A stretch of DNA of 64,000 nt, taken from NCBI GenBank assembly GCA_947449535.1, contig CANFRP010000001.1, positions 59,183 through 123,182 on the forward strand. Reading direction: 5' to 3'. The notes beneath the pieces were generated by a model. It was not told the DNA's origin and searched no databases. It was given only the letters and a program-made list of their open reading frames with translations. This DNA comes from Actinomycetota bacterium. GTDB taxonomy: Bacteria > Actinomycetota > Actinomycetes > Nanopelagicales > Nanopelagicaceae. Below are positions 20,647-29,721 of this stretch, one piece after another; position 1 is the stretch's first letter, and each line of letters opens with the position of its first letter. The position numbers and the translations under genes are program-made.

Positions 20647-21603
20647 TTATTTGTGAGGTGCGTTCTCGGCCAAAATCTCGAGAGTGCGTGTCAGGTCCGC
20701 TGGGTACTCGGAGGAGAAAGAAACCTCTTTGCCAGTAGAGGGGTGTCGGAATGCGAGCTTGTGCGCATGGAGCCACGGGCGCGTGATTTCCAGTCGTTGG
20801 GCAATAGTGTGGTCTGCACCATAAGTGAGATCGCCAACCAGTGGATGGCGCAGGGCGGAGAAGTGCACCCGAATTTGGTGGGTCCGACCTGTCTCTAATT
20901 CAATTTCTAATAGTGAGACAGATGGAAAAAATTCAAGAGCTGTGTAATGAGTAATGCTGGGCTTTCCATCAGCAACTACGGCAAATCGATAATCTTCACG
21001 AGGGTGGCGATCGATCGGGGCATCAATAGTTCCTTCGGTGGGATCCATATGTCCTTGGACCAAAGCGTGATACACCTTGGTGACAACTCGATCGCGAAAT
21101 TGTTGCTTGAGATCGCTGTAAGACTTCTCATTCTTTGCAACAACCATAAGTCCGGTTGTTCCCACATCTAGCCGATGAACTACGCCTTGACGTTCTGCAG
21201 CGCCACTGGTTGCTACGTCATACCCAGCAGCAACAATCGCACCAATAACTGTGGGGCCTTTCCAACCGGGGCTGGGATGGGCGGCAACTCCTGCTGGCTT
21301 ATCAATGACGATTACATCTTCATCATCGTAAACAACTATTAATCCATCAATCGGAGTTGGCTCCAGGGCTGGCGGTCCCTTTATGGCAGGCATGAGCACT
21401 TCGAGTACTTCACCATCGCTTACGCGATCTGATTTTGTATAAGGCTTACCGTGGCGAGTAATTGCACCCTCCTCGATCAATGAAACAATTGCAGATCGGG
21501 AAAATCCGAGTACGCGAGAAAGCGCAGCATCAATGCGCTCTTGATCTAACCCCTCTGGGATAGTGATCAATCTGCTCTCTCGGTTGTTCAACTCTTCACG
21601 CAT
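20647..21603 (-). CDS. rluD: RluA/RluD-family pseudouridine synthase
   Basis: Makes pseudouridine in RNA, in the RluD group in 23S rRNA. With the ATG at 21603 the protein is 318 residues. It has an N-terminal S4 RNA-binding domain (ERIDAALSRVLGFSRSA...), then the catalytic motif GVVHRLDVGTTGLMVVAKN with the active-site aspartate, and TGRTHQIRVHF near the C-terminus. The start overlaps lspA by 8 bases. A TTG at 21645 would add 14 residues deeper into lspA and is less likely. The lspA-rluD pairing is widespread in actinobacteria and firmicutes. Confidence 0.92.
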   Translation of the reverse strand: MREELNNRESRLITIPEGLDQERIDAALSRVLGFSRSAIVSLIEEGAITRHGKPYTKSDRVSDGEVLEVLMPAIKGPPALEPTPIDGLIVVYDDEDVIVIDKPAGVAAHPSPGWKGPTVIGAIVAAGYDVATSGAAERQGVVHRLDVGTTGLMVVAKNEKSYSDLKQQFRDRVVTKVYHALVQGHMDPTEGTIDAPIDRHPREDYRFAVVADGKPSITHYTALEFFPSVSLLEIELETGRTHQIRVHFSALRHPLVGDLTYGADHTIAQRLEITRPWLHAHKLAFRHPSTGKEVSFSSEYPADLTRTLEILAENAPHK

Positions 21604-22126
21604 CCTTTTTGTTGTGATTGATCCCGCTAGCGCCCTTTGTGCCAAAAGGGTGAACTCCTCGATAACTCAAGAACGTGATCATGATTGCCGCAATAACGAT
21701 GGAGGAATCAGCGATATTAAATGTTGGCCAGTGGGTAAGTTTGATCCAATCCACTACAGAACCTTGGAAAATGCCTGGATCACGAAAAATTCGATCACTC
21801 AGGTTTCCAACAATCCCGCCAAGTGCCAAGCCTAGTGCGATCGCCCACGATGTCGAATGTAAACGTCGACCGACAATGACGATGGCAATAGCCGCAGCCA
21901 TTGCAAAAGAGGTGAGTATTAAGGTCTTGCTGGTGGCCAAACTAAATGCCGCTCCGGAGTTAAAGCGAAGTTCCAATCGGAGAAAGTTGCCTAAAACTGA
22001 TACTCCGCCATCGCTTCGCCCACTCAGAAAATGAATCGCGAGTGCTTTGCTCGAATAGTCGGCAAGATAAATCAGTGAAGCGGTAATTGCGAGCGCTCTG
22101 CGAACTCGGAAGAGTTCAGAGTTCAT
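21596..22126 (-). CDS. lspA: Lipoprotein signal peptidase (SPase II)
   Basis: Aspartic membrane protease that removes the signal peptide from diacylated prolipoproteins. The 176-residue protein has four hydrophobic helices. The catalytic aspartates are visible in GNLSDRIFRDPG and in SVVDWIKL, followed by FNIADSSI. The NSGAAFSL segment is also typical. It starts 2 bases after the DksA-like gene and overlaps rluD. Its substrates likely include the lipoproteins encoded at 52156 and 53834. Confidence 0.95.
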   Translation of the reverse strand: MNSELFRVRRALAITASLIYLADYSSKALAIHFLSGRSDGGVSVLGNFLRLELRFNSGAAFSLATSKTLILTSFAMAAAIAIVIVGRRLHSTSWAIALGLALGGIVGNLSDRIFRDPGIFQGSVVDWIKLTHWPTFNIADSSIVIAAIMITFLSYRGVHPFGTKGASGINHNKKDA

Positions 22127-22128
22127 AA

Positions 22129-23007
22129 TTAACGACGTTCTTCTTTCTGCTTACAGACCATACATAAAGTTGCGCGCGGAAATACTTGGAGTCGAGCTTT
22201 ACCAACAGAATTCCCGCACTCTTCGCAGCGGCCGTAAGTTTTTTTGTCGATTCGATCTAAAGCCCGCTCAGTCTGCAAAACCATATCGCGCGCGTTATAG
22301 ACCAGGGACATTTCATGTTCGCGTTCAAATGTCTTAGTGCCGGCATCGGCCTGATCATCTCCTGCTCCCACACCCGCAGCAGAAATCAAATCTTCCATCT
22401 CATCTTCGGCTTCCTTGAGCTCTGCTTGCAGGCGAAGCAGGTCTTTGGAAAGTTCGGTGCGCATTGCTTTGAGCTCTGTGGCAGTCCACGACTCTTCACC
22501 TTCAGCAACTACGTGTGGAGCGGGGGCTAATTTGATCGGCTTGAGTCCGGCGCCTTTCTTAGTGACTTTGGTGGGACGTGGTGGTGGCGTCATAACTAAA
22601 CGACGCTCTTCAACAACGACCTCTGGTCCAGCATTAATGACATGCGGAGTTACGGTGATCGTCGTGGAATCGCCCGTAGTGGTGGATTGAAGTTTGGCTG
22701 GGAATGGACGGCCCGGGGCTTTCTTGGCAAGCGAGGGTTTAACAATATTTGGTGAACGTGTAGCCGCTTTCTTGGCTACCTTTTTCACTGGCTTGGCTGG
22801 AGCCTTCTTGGCAATTTTTTTAAGTGGGGCCTTCTTGGCCACCTTCTTAGCCACCTTCTTAGCTGGTGCTTTTTTGGCAGGAGCCTTTTTTGCAGAAGCT
22901 TTTTTAACCGGTGTTGATTTCAACGATGCCGCCTTCTTTAATGGTGTCTTTTTGGCGGCGGATTTGCCGGGTTTGACTAACTTCGCAATTGCCTTCTTAA
23001 GCGCCAC
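22129..23007 (-). CDS. DksA/TraR C4 zinc-finger protein with histone H1-like N-terminus
   Basis: A 292-residue two-part protein. Residues 1 to about 95 are a lysine/alanine/proline-rich run with repeated KKAPAKKA and KKVAKKA units, like histone H1 tails and the tail of mycobacterial HupB. The C-terminal third has a coiled-coil region and a four-cysteine zinc finger (YGRCEECGNSV ... LCMVCKQKEERR) of the DksA/TraR family, whose members bind RNA polymerase. I infer a DNA-associating tail on an RNA polymerase-binding module. The slot beside lspA and ileS matches the DksA-like gene of streptomycetes. It is divergent from ileS across 156 bases. Confidence 0.85.
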   Translation of the reverse strand: MALKKAIAKLVKPGKSAAKKTPLKKAASLKSTPVKKASAKKAPAKKAPAKKVAKKVAKKAPLKKIAKKAPAKPVKKVAKKAATRSPNIVKPSLAKKAPGRPFPAKLQSTTTGDSTTITVTPHVINAGPEVVVEERRLVMTPPPRPTKVTKKGAGLKPIKLAPAPHVVAEGEESWTATELKAMRTELSKDLLRLQAELKEAEDEMEDLISAAGVGAGDDQADAGTKTFEREHEMSLVYNARDMVLQTERALDRIDKKTYGRCEECGNSVGKARLQVFPRATLCMVCKQKEERR

Positions 23008-23163
23008 GGCGCCTCCCCATTTAGCTATTAATCTTCTAAATTCTCTCCAGTAAGTGGCTGAGGTTAGACCTAATAAGAGGCATATCCAACTCAGGCGCGC
23101 GATCAGGCTAGACTCACGCCTGAATTCAATTCATAGACCAGTACTTATTTATCTAGGAGAATA

Positions 23164-26100
23164 GTGTCCTCATTTAAGGCTCTCGCCCCGCAGATCGATC
23201 TGCCAGCGGTTGAGCACTCGATTCTCTCCTTCTGGGAAACTCAAGATATTTTCCATAAATCAGTCCGCGCTCGCGATGGCCAGCCCAACTGGACTTTCTA
23301 TGAGGGCCCTCCTACCGCAAATGGAATGCCGGGCACTCACCATATTGAAGCTCGTGTTTTCAAGGATCTCTTCCCTCGTTATCAGACGATGAAGGGCAAT
23401 CAAGTAATTCGCAAAGCAGGTTGGGATTGCCATGGTCTTCCCGTTGAGATCGCAGTTGAAAAAGAACTTGGCTTTGCCGGCAAGGGCGATATCGAAAAAT
23501 TTGGCATTGCAGCATTTAATGAGAAGTGCCGCGAATCAGTACAACGCCATGTAGATGCATTTACTGGAATGACTCGTCGGATGGGTTTCTGGGTCGATTT
23601 CGATGAGGCATATTGGACGATGTCCAGTGAATATGTGGAGAGCGTGTGGTGGTCACTCCAACAGATCTGGAATAAAGGTCTTCTTGTACAGGACCATCGG
23701 GTAGCTCCTTATTGCCCGCGCTGCGGTACCGGCCTCTCCGACCACGAGCTCGCACAGGGGTATGAAACTGTGACTGACCCTTCGGTCTATGTTCGATTCC
23801 CGGCCACAAGCGGTGCAATTGCAGAACTCGGCGCTTCGTTTTTAGTATGGACAACAACTCCTTGGACTTTGGTCTCCAACACAGCCATAGCAGTCAACCC
23901 TGGCGTTGAATATCAAGTCATTGAAATTACGGCGGATGAGAAGACCGAGCGATTAGTTGTTGCGGCAAATCTTGCTTCCACATTAACGAAGGACCCAGCA
24001 GATCAAAAAGTGATCGCTACTTTCCTCGGTAAAGATTTAGAGCGCACCACTTACTCGCGCCCCTTTGATCTCATCGAGATCCCCGATGCGCACTTTGTGA
24101 TTTTGGCTGATTACGTCACCATTGAAGATGGCTCGGGAATCGTTCACCAGGCACCAGCCTTTGGTGCAGATGACTTGGCGTCCTGCCGTAAGTACAACTT
24201 GCCTGTAGTAAATCCTGTTTTGCCAGATGGCACTTTTGCTCCCGATGTAAAAGATGTCGGTGGGCTCTTCTTTAAGGATGCCGACAAGCCGCTCATAAAA
24301 GATTTAAAGTCCCGCGGATTGCTCTTTCGCCACACGCAATACGAACACTCCTACCCACATTGCTGGAGATGCCACACAGTTCTGATTTATTACGCGCAGC
24401 CATCGTGGTATATCCGCACAACTCAGATCAAAGATGCCCTGCTTCGCGAAAACCAGAAAACAAATTGGCAGCCAGAGACGATCAAGAATGGTCGTTTTGG
24501 CGATTGGCTTAACAACAATATTGACTGGGCAGTTTCGCGAAATCGCTATTGGGGTACTCCCCTTCCAATCTGGCGCTGTGAGAACAAGCATGAGATCTGT
24601 ATCGGATCACTTGCCGAGCTCTCCTCACTCTCCGGCCAGCAACTAGAAGGCACTGATCCGCATCGCCCATTTGTTGATGACATCACACTGCCTTGTAAAG
24701 AATGTGGCGAAACAATGAATCGCGTCAGCGAAGTTATTGATTGCTGGTACGACTCAGGGTCAATGCCATTTGCGCAATGGGGATATCCACATAAGCCGGG
24801 CTCAGTAGAAAAATTTGAATCTTCCTACCCCGCAGATTTCATTGCAGAAGCGATTGATCAGACTCGTGGGTGGTTCTATACCTTGATGGCTATTGGAACA
24901 TTAGTCTTTGATGAAAGTTCCTATGAGACCGTTCTCTGTCTTGGCCATATCTTGGATAAAGATGGTCGCAAGATGTCCAAGCACCTCGGCAATGTTCTTG
25001 AGCCAATCGCATTAATGGATCAACACGGCGCAGATGCGGTGCGTTGGTACATGCTTGCTGCCGGATCTCCGTGGAGCGCTCGGCGCGTTGGTCATGATGC
25101 AATCTCAGATGTCGTACGCAAAACTCTTTTGACATATTGGAACACCATCTCCTTCTTCACGCTCTATGCCAATGCTGCAAATTTTGAACTCTCGAATCAG
25201 GCGCCAGCACTTGCCACACTTGATCGTTGGATTATCTCTGAGCTCAACGAACTTATTGTCGGCGTCGATAAGGCATACGCTGCATATGATTCCCAAGATG
25301 CTGGGCGTCTGATCGCCGCTTTTATCGATGATCTCTCCAACTGGTATGTACGCAGATCGCGCCGACGTTTCTGGGATGGCGATACAGCAGCTCTACATAC
25401 TCTCTACCGCTGCCTCAAAGAACTCACGCTTCTCATGGCTCCCATGGTTCCTTTTATTACTGAACACACTTGGCAAGAGTTCATTCGGGTCGCAGAGCCC
25501 ACCGCACCTGAATCGGTACACCTCTCAGATTTTCCAAATGCCAACTCAGGTGAGATCGATCAGAAGCTCACAACTTCTGTGCGGCTATCACGACGACTAG
25601 TGGAATTGGGACGCGCAGCTCGCGCCGAATCCAAAATCAAAATTCGCCAACCACTCTCACGCGCACTTGTTGCCGCAAGTGGCTGGGACTCCATGGACGC
25701 TGAAATTCGCTCTCATATTGCAGATGAACTCAACGTCATTAATTTAGATGAATTGGCTTCTGCCGGAGCCGATTTAGTGAGTGTTTCGATTAAGGCAAAC
25801 TTCCGCACCATCGCCGCTCGATTCGGCGGGGATGTGCAGGTGATTGCCACCGCAATCAATGGCTCAGATCATGCTGCTCTGGTTGCAACACTGCGCGCCC
25901 AAGCCACAACTGAAATTTCTTACTCTCTGGAAGGTGCTAAAAAGAGCGCTTCCATCTCCATTGAAGACTTAGTTGTCACAGAGACCCCTCGCTCTGGATG
26001 GTCCGTCTCCTCACACGCCGGAGAAAGCGTTGCACTTGATCTAGAACTCACGCCAGCACTTATCGAAGCTGGCCTAGTCCGAGAAATCATTCGCGCTATA

Positions 26101-26304
26101 CAAGAAGAGCGCAAACAATCAGGATTCGATATCAGCGACCGGATTCATGTGAAGTGGAATGGTGCGCCCGACGTAGTCTCTGCGATTGCTTCCGGATCTC
26201 AACTCATCAGCGATGAGGTTCTTGCCTTATCGATTACTCAGGATTCTTCACTTGCTGCAAGTGATAGCGAGATCGGCTTGGCTCTCTCGCTCACTAAGAA
26301 CTAA
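23164..26304 (+). CDS. ileS: Isoleucyl-tRNA synthetase, type 2 (eukaryote-like)
   Basis: Charges tRNA-Ile. The protein has 1046 residues, long for the bacterial type 1 enzyme, and carries type-2 features: PPTANGMPGTHHIEARVFKD around the HIGH motif and KMSKHLGN for KMSKS. A large editing domain follows, with cysteine pairs CPRCGT and CKECGE that could bind zinc. The start is a GTG at 23164 behind AGGAGA. The upstream 156 bases hold a 7-bp inverted repeat (TCAGGCG/CGCCTGA, 23091-23123) but no T-box motif. Type-2 enzymes are usually mupirocin tolerant. Confidence 0.95.
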   Translation: MSSFKALAPQIDLPAVEHSILSFWETQDIFHKSVRARDGQPNWTFYEGPPTANGMPGTHHIEARVFKDLFPRYQTMKGNQVIRKAGWDCHGLPVEIAVEKELGFAGKGDIEKFGIAAFNEKCRESVQRHVDAFTGMTRRMGFWVDFDEAYWTMSSEYVESVWWSLQQIWNKGLLVQDHRVAPYCPRCGTGLSDHELAQGYETVTDPSVYVRFPATSGAIAELGASFLVWTTTPWTLVSNTAIAVNPGVEYQVIEITADEKTERLVVAANLASTLTKDPADQKVIATFLGKDLERTTYSRPFDLIEIPDAHFVILADYVTIEDGSGIVHQAPAFGADDLASCRKYNLPVVNPVLPDGTFAPDVKDVGGLFFKDADKPLIKDLKSRGLLFRHTQYEHSYPHCWRCHTVLIYYAQPSWYIRTTQIKDALLRENQKTNWQPETIKNGRFGDWLNNNIDWAVSRNRYWGTPLPIWRCENKHEICIGSLAELSSLSGQQLEGTDPHRPFVDDITLPCKECGETMNRVSEVIDCWYDSGSMPFAQWGYPHKPGSVEKFESSYPADFIAEAIDQTRGWFYTLMAIGTLVFDESSYETVLCLGHILDKDGRKMSKHLGNVLEPIALMDQHGADAVRWYMLAAGSPWSARRVGHDAISDVVRKTLLTYWNTISFFTLYANAANFELSNQAPALATLDRWIISELNELIVGVDKAYAAYDSQDAGRLIAAFIDDLSNWYVRRSRRRFWDGDTAALHTLYRCLKELTLLMAPMVPFITEHTWQEFIRVAEPTAPESVHLSDFPNANSGEIDQKLTTSVRLSRRLVELGRAARAESKIKIRQPLSRALVAASGWDSMDAEIRSHIADELNVINLDELASAGADLVSVSIKANFRTIAARFGGDVQVIATAINGSDHAALVATLRAQATTEISYSLEGAKKSASISIEDLVVTETPRSGWSVSSHAGESVALDLELTPALIEAGLVREIIRAIQEERKQSGFDISDRIHVKWNGAPDVVSAIASGSQLISDEVLALSITQDSSLAASDSEIGLALSLTKN

Positions 26305-26329
26305 AATCTATTTATTTGGTATTAGATTT
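26304..26329. terminator. Weak AT-rich hairpin between convergent ileS and yggT
   Basis: AAATCTA at 26304-26310 and TAGATTT at 26323-26329 form a 7-bp perfect stem with a 12-base loop at the point where ileS and yggT converge. The ileS and yggT stops are only 3 bases apart. Short A/T runs flank the stem. It could serve as a weak bidirectional terminator, but it is AT-only except for one pair. Confidence 0.3.
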
Positions 26330-26601
26330 AAAATAATATTCTCAATAATAGATAGCGAGAAGAAGACCGCAATATATGAAAGATCTACACCCACTGCGCC
26401 AATGCGAAGTGGTGGGATAACTTTTCGCGCAAGTTTAAGCGGCGGATCAGTTAGTAGAAAAATAACTTCCGCGATCGGAAGCATCAAGCCTCGTGGGCGC
26501 CAATCGGGTTTGAACATCCGCACGTATTCCAAAAGAAGGCGCAAAATAAGCACCAAGGTGTAGTAACGAAATATTGTGGAAACTATTACATGAGCAGTCA
26601 C
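26308..26601 (-). CDS. YggT/YlmG family membrane protein
   Basis: A 97-residue protein with two hydrophobic segments (about 5-22 and 70-92) separated by a basic loop containing RGLMLPIAEVIFLLTDPPLKLARKVIPP, the YggT/YlmG signature region. The family sits next to sepF in many Gram-positive bacteria and has been linked to division site and nucleoid organisation, without a settled biochemical role. It is the last gene of the division cluster here, 11 bases after sepF. divIVA, normally the next gene, is absent. Confidence 0.88.
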   Translation of the reverse strand: MTAHVIVSTIFRYYTLVLILRLLLEYVRMFKPDWRPRGLMLPIAEVIFLLTDPPLKLARKVIPPLRIGAVGVDLSYIAVFFSLSIIENIILNLIPNK

Positions 26602-26612
26602 AAAGGACCTAC

Positions 26613-27122
26613 TCAGCTTTGATTAAAGAATGAAGCTTCTGCTGCAGCGCTCTTATCTTCGTTGCTTACTGAAACATTTGGAGGGGTAAGCAAAAAGACT
26701 TTGGGAGTAATGCGTTCAATGCTTCCGTGGTGTCCAAAGACAAGGCCCGATGCGAAATCGACCAAGCGCTTTCGCTCAGACTCTTCCATGTCAGAGAGGT
26801 TCATAATTACTGGTTGTCCCCCGCGATAGTGCTCACCGATATTGCGCGCTTCGTTATAGAAACGTGGGTGGATTGCAACAATGCGATTAAGGATTGATTG
26901 CTCTGCCGCAACAACTGCTACACCTGGTCGATCGATCACAGATGGAGTTGTGGAGGAACGTAAGTAAGAAGGACGTGGCTCTGATTGCACTTCAGTTCGC
27001 GCACGAACCGAACGAACACCTCGAACGGGTTCTACTGCGACCGGTTCTGCTGCGGGAAAGTCGAGCTCTTCGTCATCTACGAGTCCGAGATAACCTGCCA
27101 TTTTTTTAAATGCGTTAGCCAT
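26613..27122 (-). CDS. sepF: Cell division protein SepF
   Basis: Membrane-binding partner of FtsZ that organises the Z ring and, in actinobacteria lacking FtsA and ZipA, anchors it. The 169-residue protein has an N-terminal amphipathic segment (MANAFKKMAGYLGLV), an acidic/arginine linker and the SepF core (VIMNLSDMEESERKRLVDFASGLV ... GSIERITPKVFLLTPPNV). The neighbours yggS upstream (9 bases) and yggT downstream are the standard arrangement. No ftsA is visible. Confidence 0.94.
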   Translation of the reverse strand: MANAFKKMAGYLGLVDDEELDFPAAEPVAVEPVRGVRSVRARTEVQSEPRPSYLRSSTTPSVIDRPGVAVVAAEQSILNRIVAIHPRFYNEARNIGEHYRGGQPVIMNLSDMEESERKRLVDFASGLVFGHHGSIERITPKVFLLTPPNVSVSNEDKSAAAEASFFNQS

Positions 27123-27131
27123 GTGTAAATT

Positions 27132-27812
27132 CTAAATTAGTGGGGGTCTTTTACCGAGGATTGAGGAGCCGATGCGGATATGTGTCGCACCATGGGCGAT
27201 CGCCTCAACGAAATCTCCACTCATCCCAGCTGAGAGATTTGTGAGGGCGGGATAAGCCCTTCTCATCTCTTGAAACACTCGCTCTAAATCCAAAAACGCA
27301 TCCGAGGGGTTGATCCCCAGGGGCGCAACTGACATTAAGCCTCGCAGGTCGAGATCCACATTGCCTAGATTCTGGATGAACGTGGGCAAATCTGGAAGCT
27401 GGACTCCCCCGCGCTTCTCCCCGCTAGATTTTTCCAGATCTACTTGAACTAAAACACGATGTCCCGGAGATCGTTCCGCAATCTTTTTGGCGTGTTCAAG
27501 ATCATCCACCGAATGAATCCACTGCGCCCATTGAACAATTGATTTGATCTTCTTACTTTGAATATGTCCTTGGAAATGCCAAATCACATCGCTGGGAAGA
27601 GCGGGAGCTTTAGCACTCCCCTCTTGGTCACGATTTTCGCCAAAATTCCTGATGCCTAAGTCATAGAGAATTTGCACGTCTTCTACTGGAAATGTCTTAG
27701 TTACGGCAATCAGCGTGATCTCATCGCGCGACCGTGAGGCCTCGGCACAAGCATTCGCGATCGCTCGCTCCACTTCTGCAAGATTTGCAGCGATTTCATC
27801 CCGACGATTCAT
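27132..27812 (-). CDS. PLP homeostasis protein (YggS/YlmE family)
   Basis: A 226-residue single-domain alanine-racemase-fold protein that binds pyridoxal phosphate and buffers PLP and amino acid pools. The PLP lysine is in ITLIAVTKTFPVEDV and other family marks are FGENRDQEG, WHFQGHIQSKK and LSAGMSGDFVEAIAHGATHIRIGSSILG. It overlaps pgeF by 4 bases. It is YlmE of the ftsZ-ylmD-ylmE-sepF-ylmG set. Confidence 0.94.
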   Translation of the reverse strand: MNRRDEIAANLAEVERAIANACAEASRSRDEITLIAVTKTFPVEDVQILYDLGIRNFGENRDQEGSAKAPALPSDVIWHFQGHIQSKKIKSIVQWAQWIHSVDDLEHAKKIAERSPGHRVLVQVDLEKSSGEKRGGVQLPDLPTFIQNLGNVDLDLRGLMSVAPLGINPSDAFLDLERVFQEMRRAYPALTNLSAGMSGDFVEAIAHGATHIRIGSSILGKRPPLI

Positions 27813-28447
27813 TGTGAAATAACTCCCACTTGTCGGCCGGTCTCTACGTCGCGTCGGTATGAGAAAAAATCTAATGACTCTTTAGTGCATATTCCAAGAT
27901 CGCTGACGCTGACCCCAACGCCTTCCAGCTGGGCACGAAGCCCTGCTTGCAAATTGAGGCAATGTTTTTCTGGTGATGTGGCTGTTGCGGGAATGAGTGC
28001 GGTCACATCGCTATACATCTCTTCTGACACTTCATAACATTGGGCACAAATACTTGGCCCTATCACCGCAGAAAAATCACGTGCCCCCAGATTCGCCATT
28101 GCATGAAATGTCTTAAGAGCAATCTCCTTAACCAGCCCTTGCCGCCCCACGTGAACAGCCGCAATGTGGGAGGAAGAGGAGATGAGAAGTGGGATGCAAT
28201 CTGCGACCAAAACTCCAAGGCTGATGCCCTTGCGGGAAGTAATTAGCGCATCGCCATCATAAATACTTTGATGATCTTCGGTCACTTCACAAATTCGATC
28301 GGAATGAGTTTGTTCCATATAGATGATCTCGCTGGTCGAAAGCGATCTGGCAAGTGCGTTTCTAGCAGCTTGCACAGATTGTGGATCATCGCCGACATGC
28401 GTCGCAAGGTTTCCTGAATGACGCGATGAGAATAAAGTGCGCGCCAT
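27809..28447 (-). CDS. pgeF: Purine nucleoside phosphorylase/peptidoglycan editing factor (YfiH/YlmD)
   Basis: A multicopper-oxidase-fold (laccase_4) protein of about 212 residues. The family is reported to remove misincorporated L-Ser-containing precursors from murein in Escherichia coli and to act on purine nucleosides. Metal-site motifs are QTHSDR, DALIT, VADCIPLL, HVGRQGL and GPSICAQCYEV. The ATG at 28447 is chosen over an adjacent in-frame TTG. It lies 8 bases after the ftsZ stop. Confidence 0.92.
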   Translation of the reverse strand: MARTLFSSRHSGNLATHVGDDPQSVQAARNALARSLSTSEIIYMEQTHSDRICEVTEDHQSIYDGDALITSRKGISLGVLVADCIPLLISSSSHIAAVHVGRQGLVKEIALKTFHAMANLGARDFSAVIGPSICAQCYEVSEEMYSDVTALIPATATSPEKHCLNLQAGLRAQLEGVGVSVSDLGICTKESLDFFSYRRDVETGRQVGVISQ

Positions 28448-28455
28448 CAATGGAA

Positions 28456-29604
28456 CTACTTCATGAAATCTGGAATATCAATCTCATCTTCGGAGATCAG
28501 TTCTTCAAAAGTAATTCGCTTGCGGCCAGTCGGAGCAGACTCTGCTTCTGCTGCGCCCTGATCCAAAGCAACTGCAATCGGATCATTAGCGGCAATCGGA
28601 TCAGCGATACCCGAAAGGGAGGCTGCGCTAATAACCGGTACAGCGACTCGCTTTGGTTGTCCACCATCGAAGCCAGCTGCAATTACGGTAATCCGAACTT
28701 CATCACCGAGTGCATCATCAATCACAGTTCCAAAAATAATATTCGCATCCGGATGGGCGGATTGGGCAACTAGCTCAGCAGCCTCCGAAAGTTCAAAGAG
28801 ACCGATATCTGAACCGCCTGCAATCGACAGAAGTACTCCATGCGCACCATCTATTGATGCTTCAAGAAGCGGACTAGAGATAGCAAGCTCTGCTGCGCGA
28901 GTGGCGCGTGCTTCACCACGAGCTGACCCGATACCCATGAGCGCTGATCCAGCACCAGCCATCACGCTCTTCACATCAGCAAAGTCAAGGTTGATCAATC
29001 CCGGAGTTGTAATTAAGTCGGTAATTCCTTGAACGCCAGAGAGGAGGACTTGATCGGCGCTCTTGAATGCTTCGAGTTGGGAAATAGAACGATCAGAGAT
29101 TGCAAGTAAGCGATCGTTAGGAATAACAATAAGAGTGTCGACGACATCGCGAAGTTCGGCAATTCCTTGATCAGCTTGAGAGGTGCGACGTCGACCTTCG
29201 AAGGAGAAGGGACGTGTAACTACTCCGACGGTAAGTGCGCCGAGATCCATTGCAATCTTTGCAATGATTGGAGCGCCACCAGTACCGGTTCCGCCACCTT
29301 CGCCAGCTGTTACAAAAACCATATCTGCGCCGCGAAGTACTTCTTCAATTTCTTCTTGATGATCCAGCGCTGCTTGCTTACCAATTTCAGGTGCAGCACC
29401 TGCGCCAAGTCCACGTGTTAATTTGCGACCAATATCTAATTTCACATCGGCATCACTCATGATGAGTTGTTGAGCATCGGTATTTATTGCAATGAACTCA
29501 ACGCCTTTAAGACCGGCTTCGATCATGCGATTAACAGCATTAACTCCGCCGCCACCAACTCCGACGACTTTGATAACTGCTAGATAATTTTGTGGTGTTG
29601 CCAC
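28456..29604 (-). CDS. ftsZ: Cell division GTPase FtsZ
   Basis: Tubulin homologue that forms the Z ring. The 382-residue protein has the nucleotide-binding [13 protein letters not shown], the tubulin signature [10 protein letters not shown] and the T7-loop region [12 protein letters not shown] short linker leads to the C-terminal binding peptide [10 protein letters not shown], which would bind SepF. The start is a GTG at 29604 behind a GAGG site. A 141-base gap separates it from ftsQ and contains an AT-rich hairpin and a 23-bp palindrome, so ftsZ probably has its own promoter. Confidence 0.97.
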   Translation of the reverse strand: MATPQNYLAVIKVVGVGGGGVNAVNRMIEAGLKGVEFIAINTDAQQLIMSDADVKLDIGRKLTRGLGAGAAPEIGKQAALDHQEEIEEVLRGADMVFVTAGEGGGTGTGGAPIIAKIAMDLGALTVGVVTRPFSFEGRRRTSQADQGIAELRDVVDTLIVIPNDRLLAISDRSISQLEAFKSADQVLLSGVQGITDLITTPGLINLDFADVKSVMAGAGSALMGIGSARGEARATRAAELAISSPLLEASIDGAHGVLLSIAGGSDIGLFELSEAAELVAQSAHPDANIIFGTVIDDALGDEVRITVIAAGFDGGQPKRVAVPVISAASLSGIADPIAANDPIAVALDQGAAEAESAPTGRKRITFEELISEDEIDIPDFMK

Positions 29605-29624
29605 GATCTGCCTCTTCCCTTACC

Positions 29625-29647
29625 TTAAACCTCAAGTTGAGACTTAA
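29625..29647. repeat. Interrupted palindrome upstream of ftsZ
   Basis: The plus strand reads TTAA, AC, CTCAA, G, TTGAG, AC, TTAA: an interrupted palindrome of 23 bases lying 21 bases before the ftsZ GTG. CTCAA-G-TTGAG is a perfect core, and the TTAA ends also pair. It could be a protein-binding operator or a small hairpin in the ftsZ leader. Confidence 0.45.
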
Positions 29648-29721
29648 AGTTAGTAGCCTTTGTGAAAAGCAAAAGTAGGGTGAGGGTGGTGCACAAGCAA
29701 ACACCGACACGATTAATCGAA

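Noticed and set aside
22694..23053. Plus-strand frame opposite the DksA-like gene encoding a hydrophobic alanine/phenylalanine repeat
   Set aside because: It is the antisense shadow of the Lys/Ala-rich codons (AAG/GCC) and has no ribosome site or homology pattern.
23008..23163. Possible T-box riboswitch upstream of ileS
   Set aside because: Actinobacterial ileS genes often carry one, but the 156-base gap has no UGGNACC-type antiterminator motif or matching specifier stem, only a 7-bp inverted repeat.
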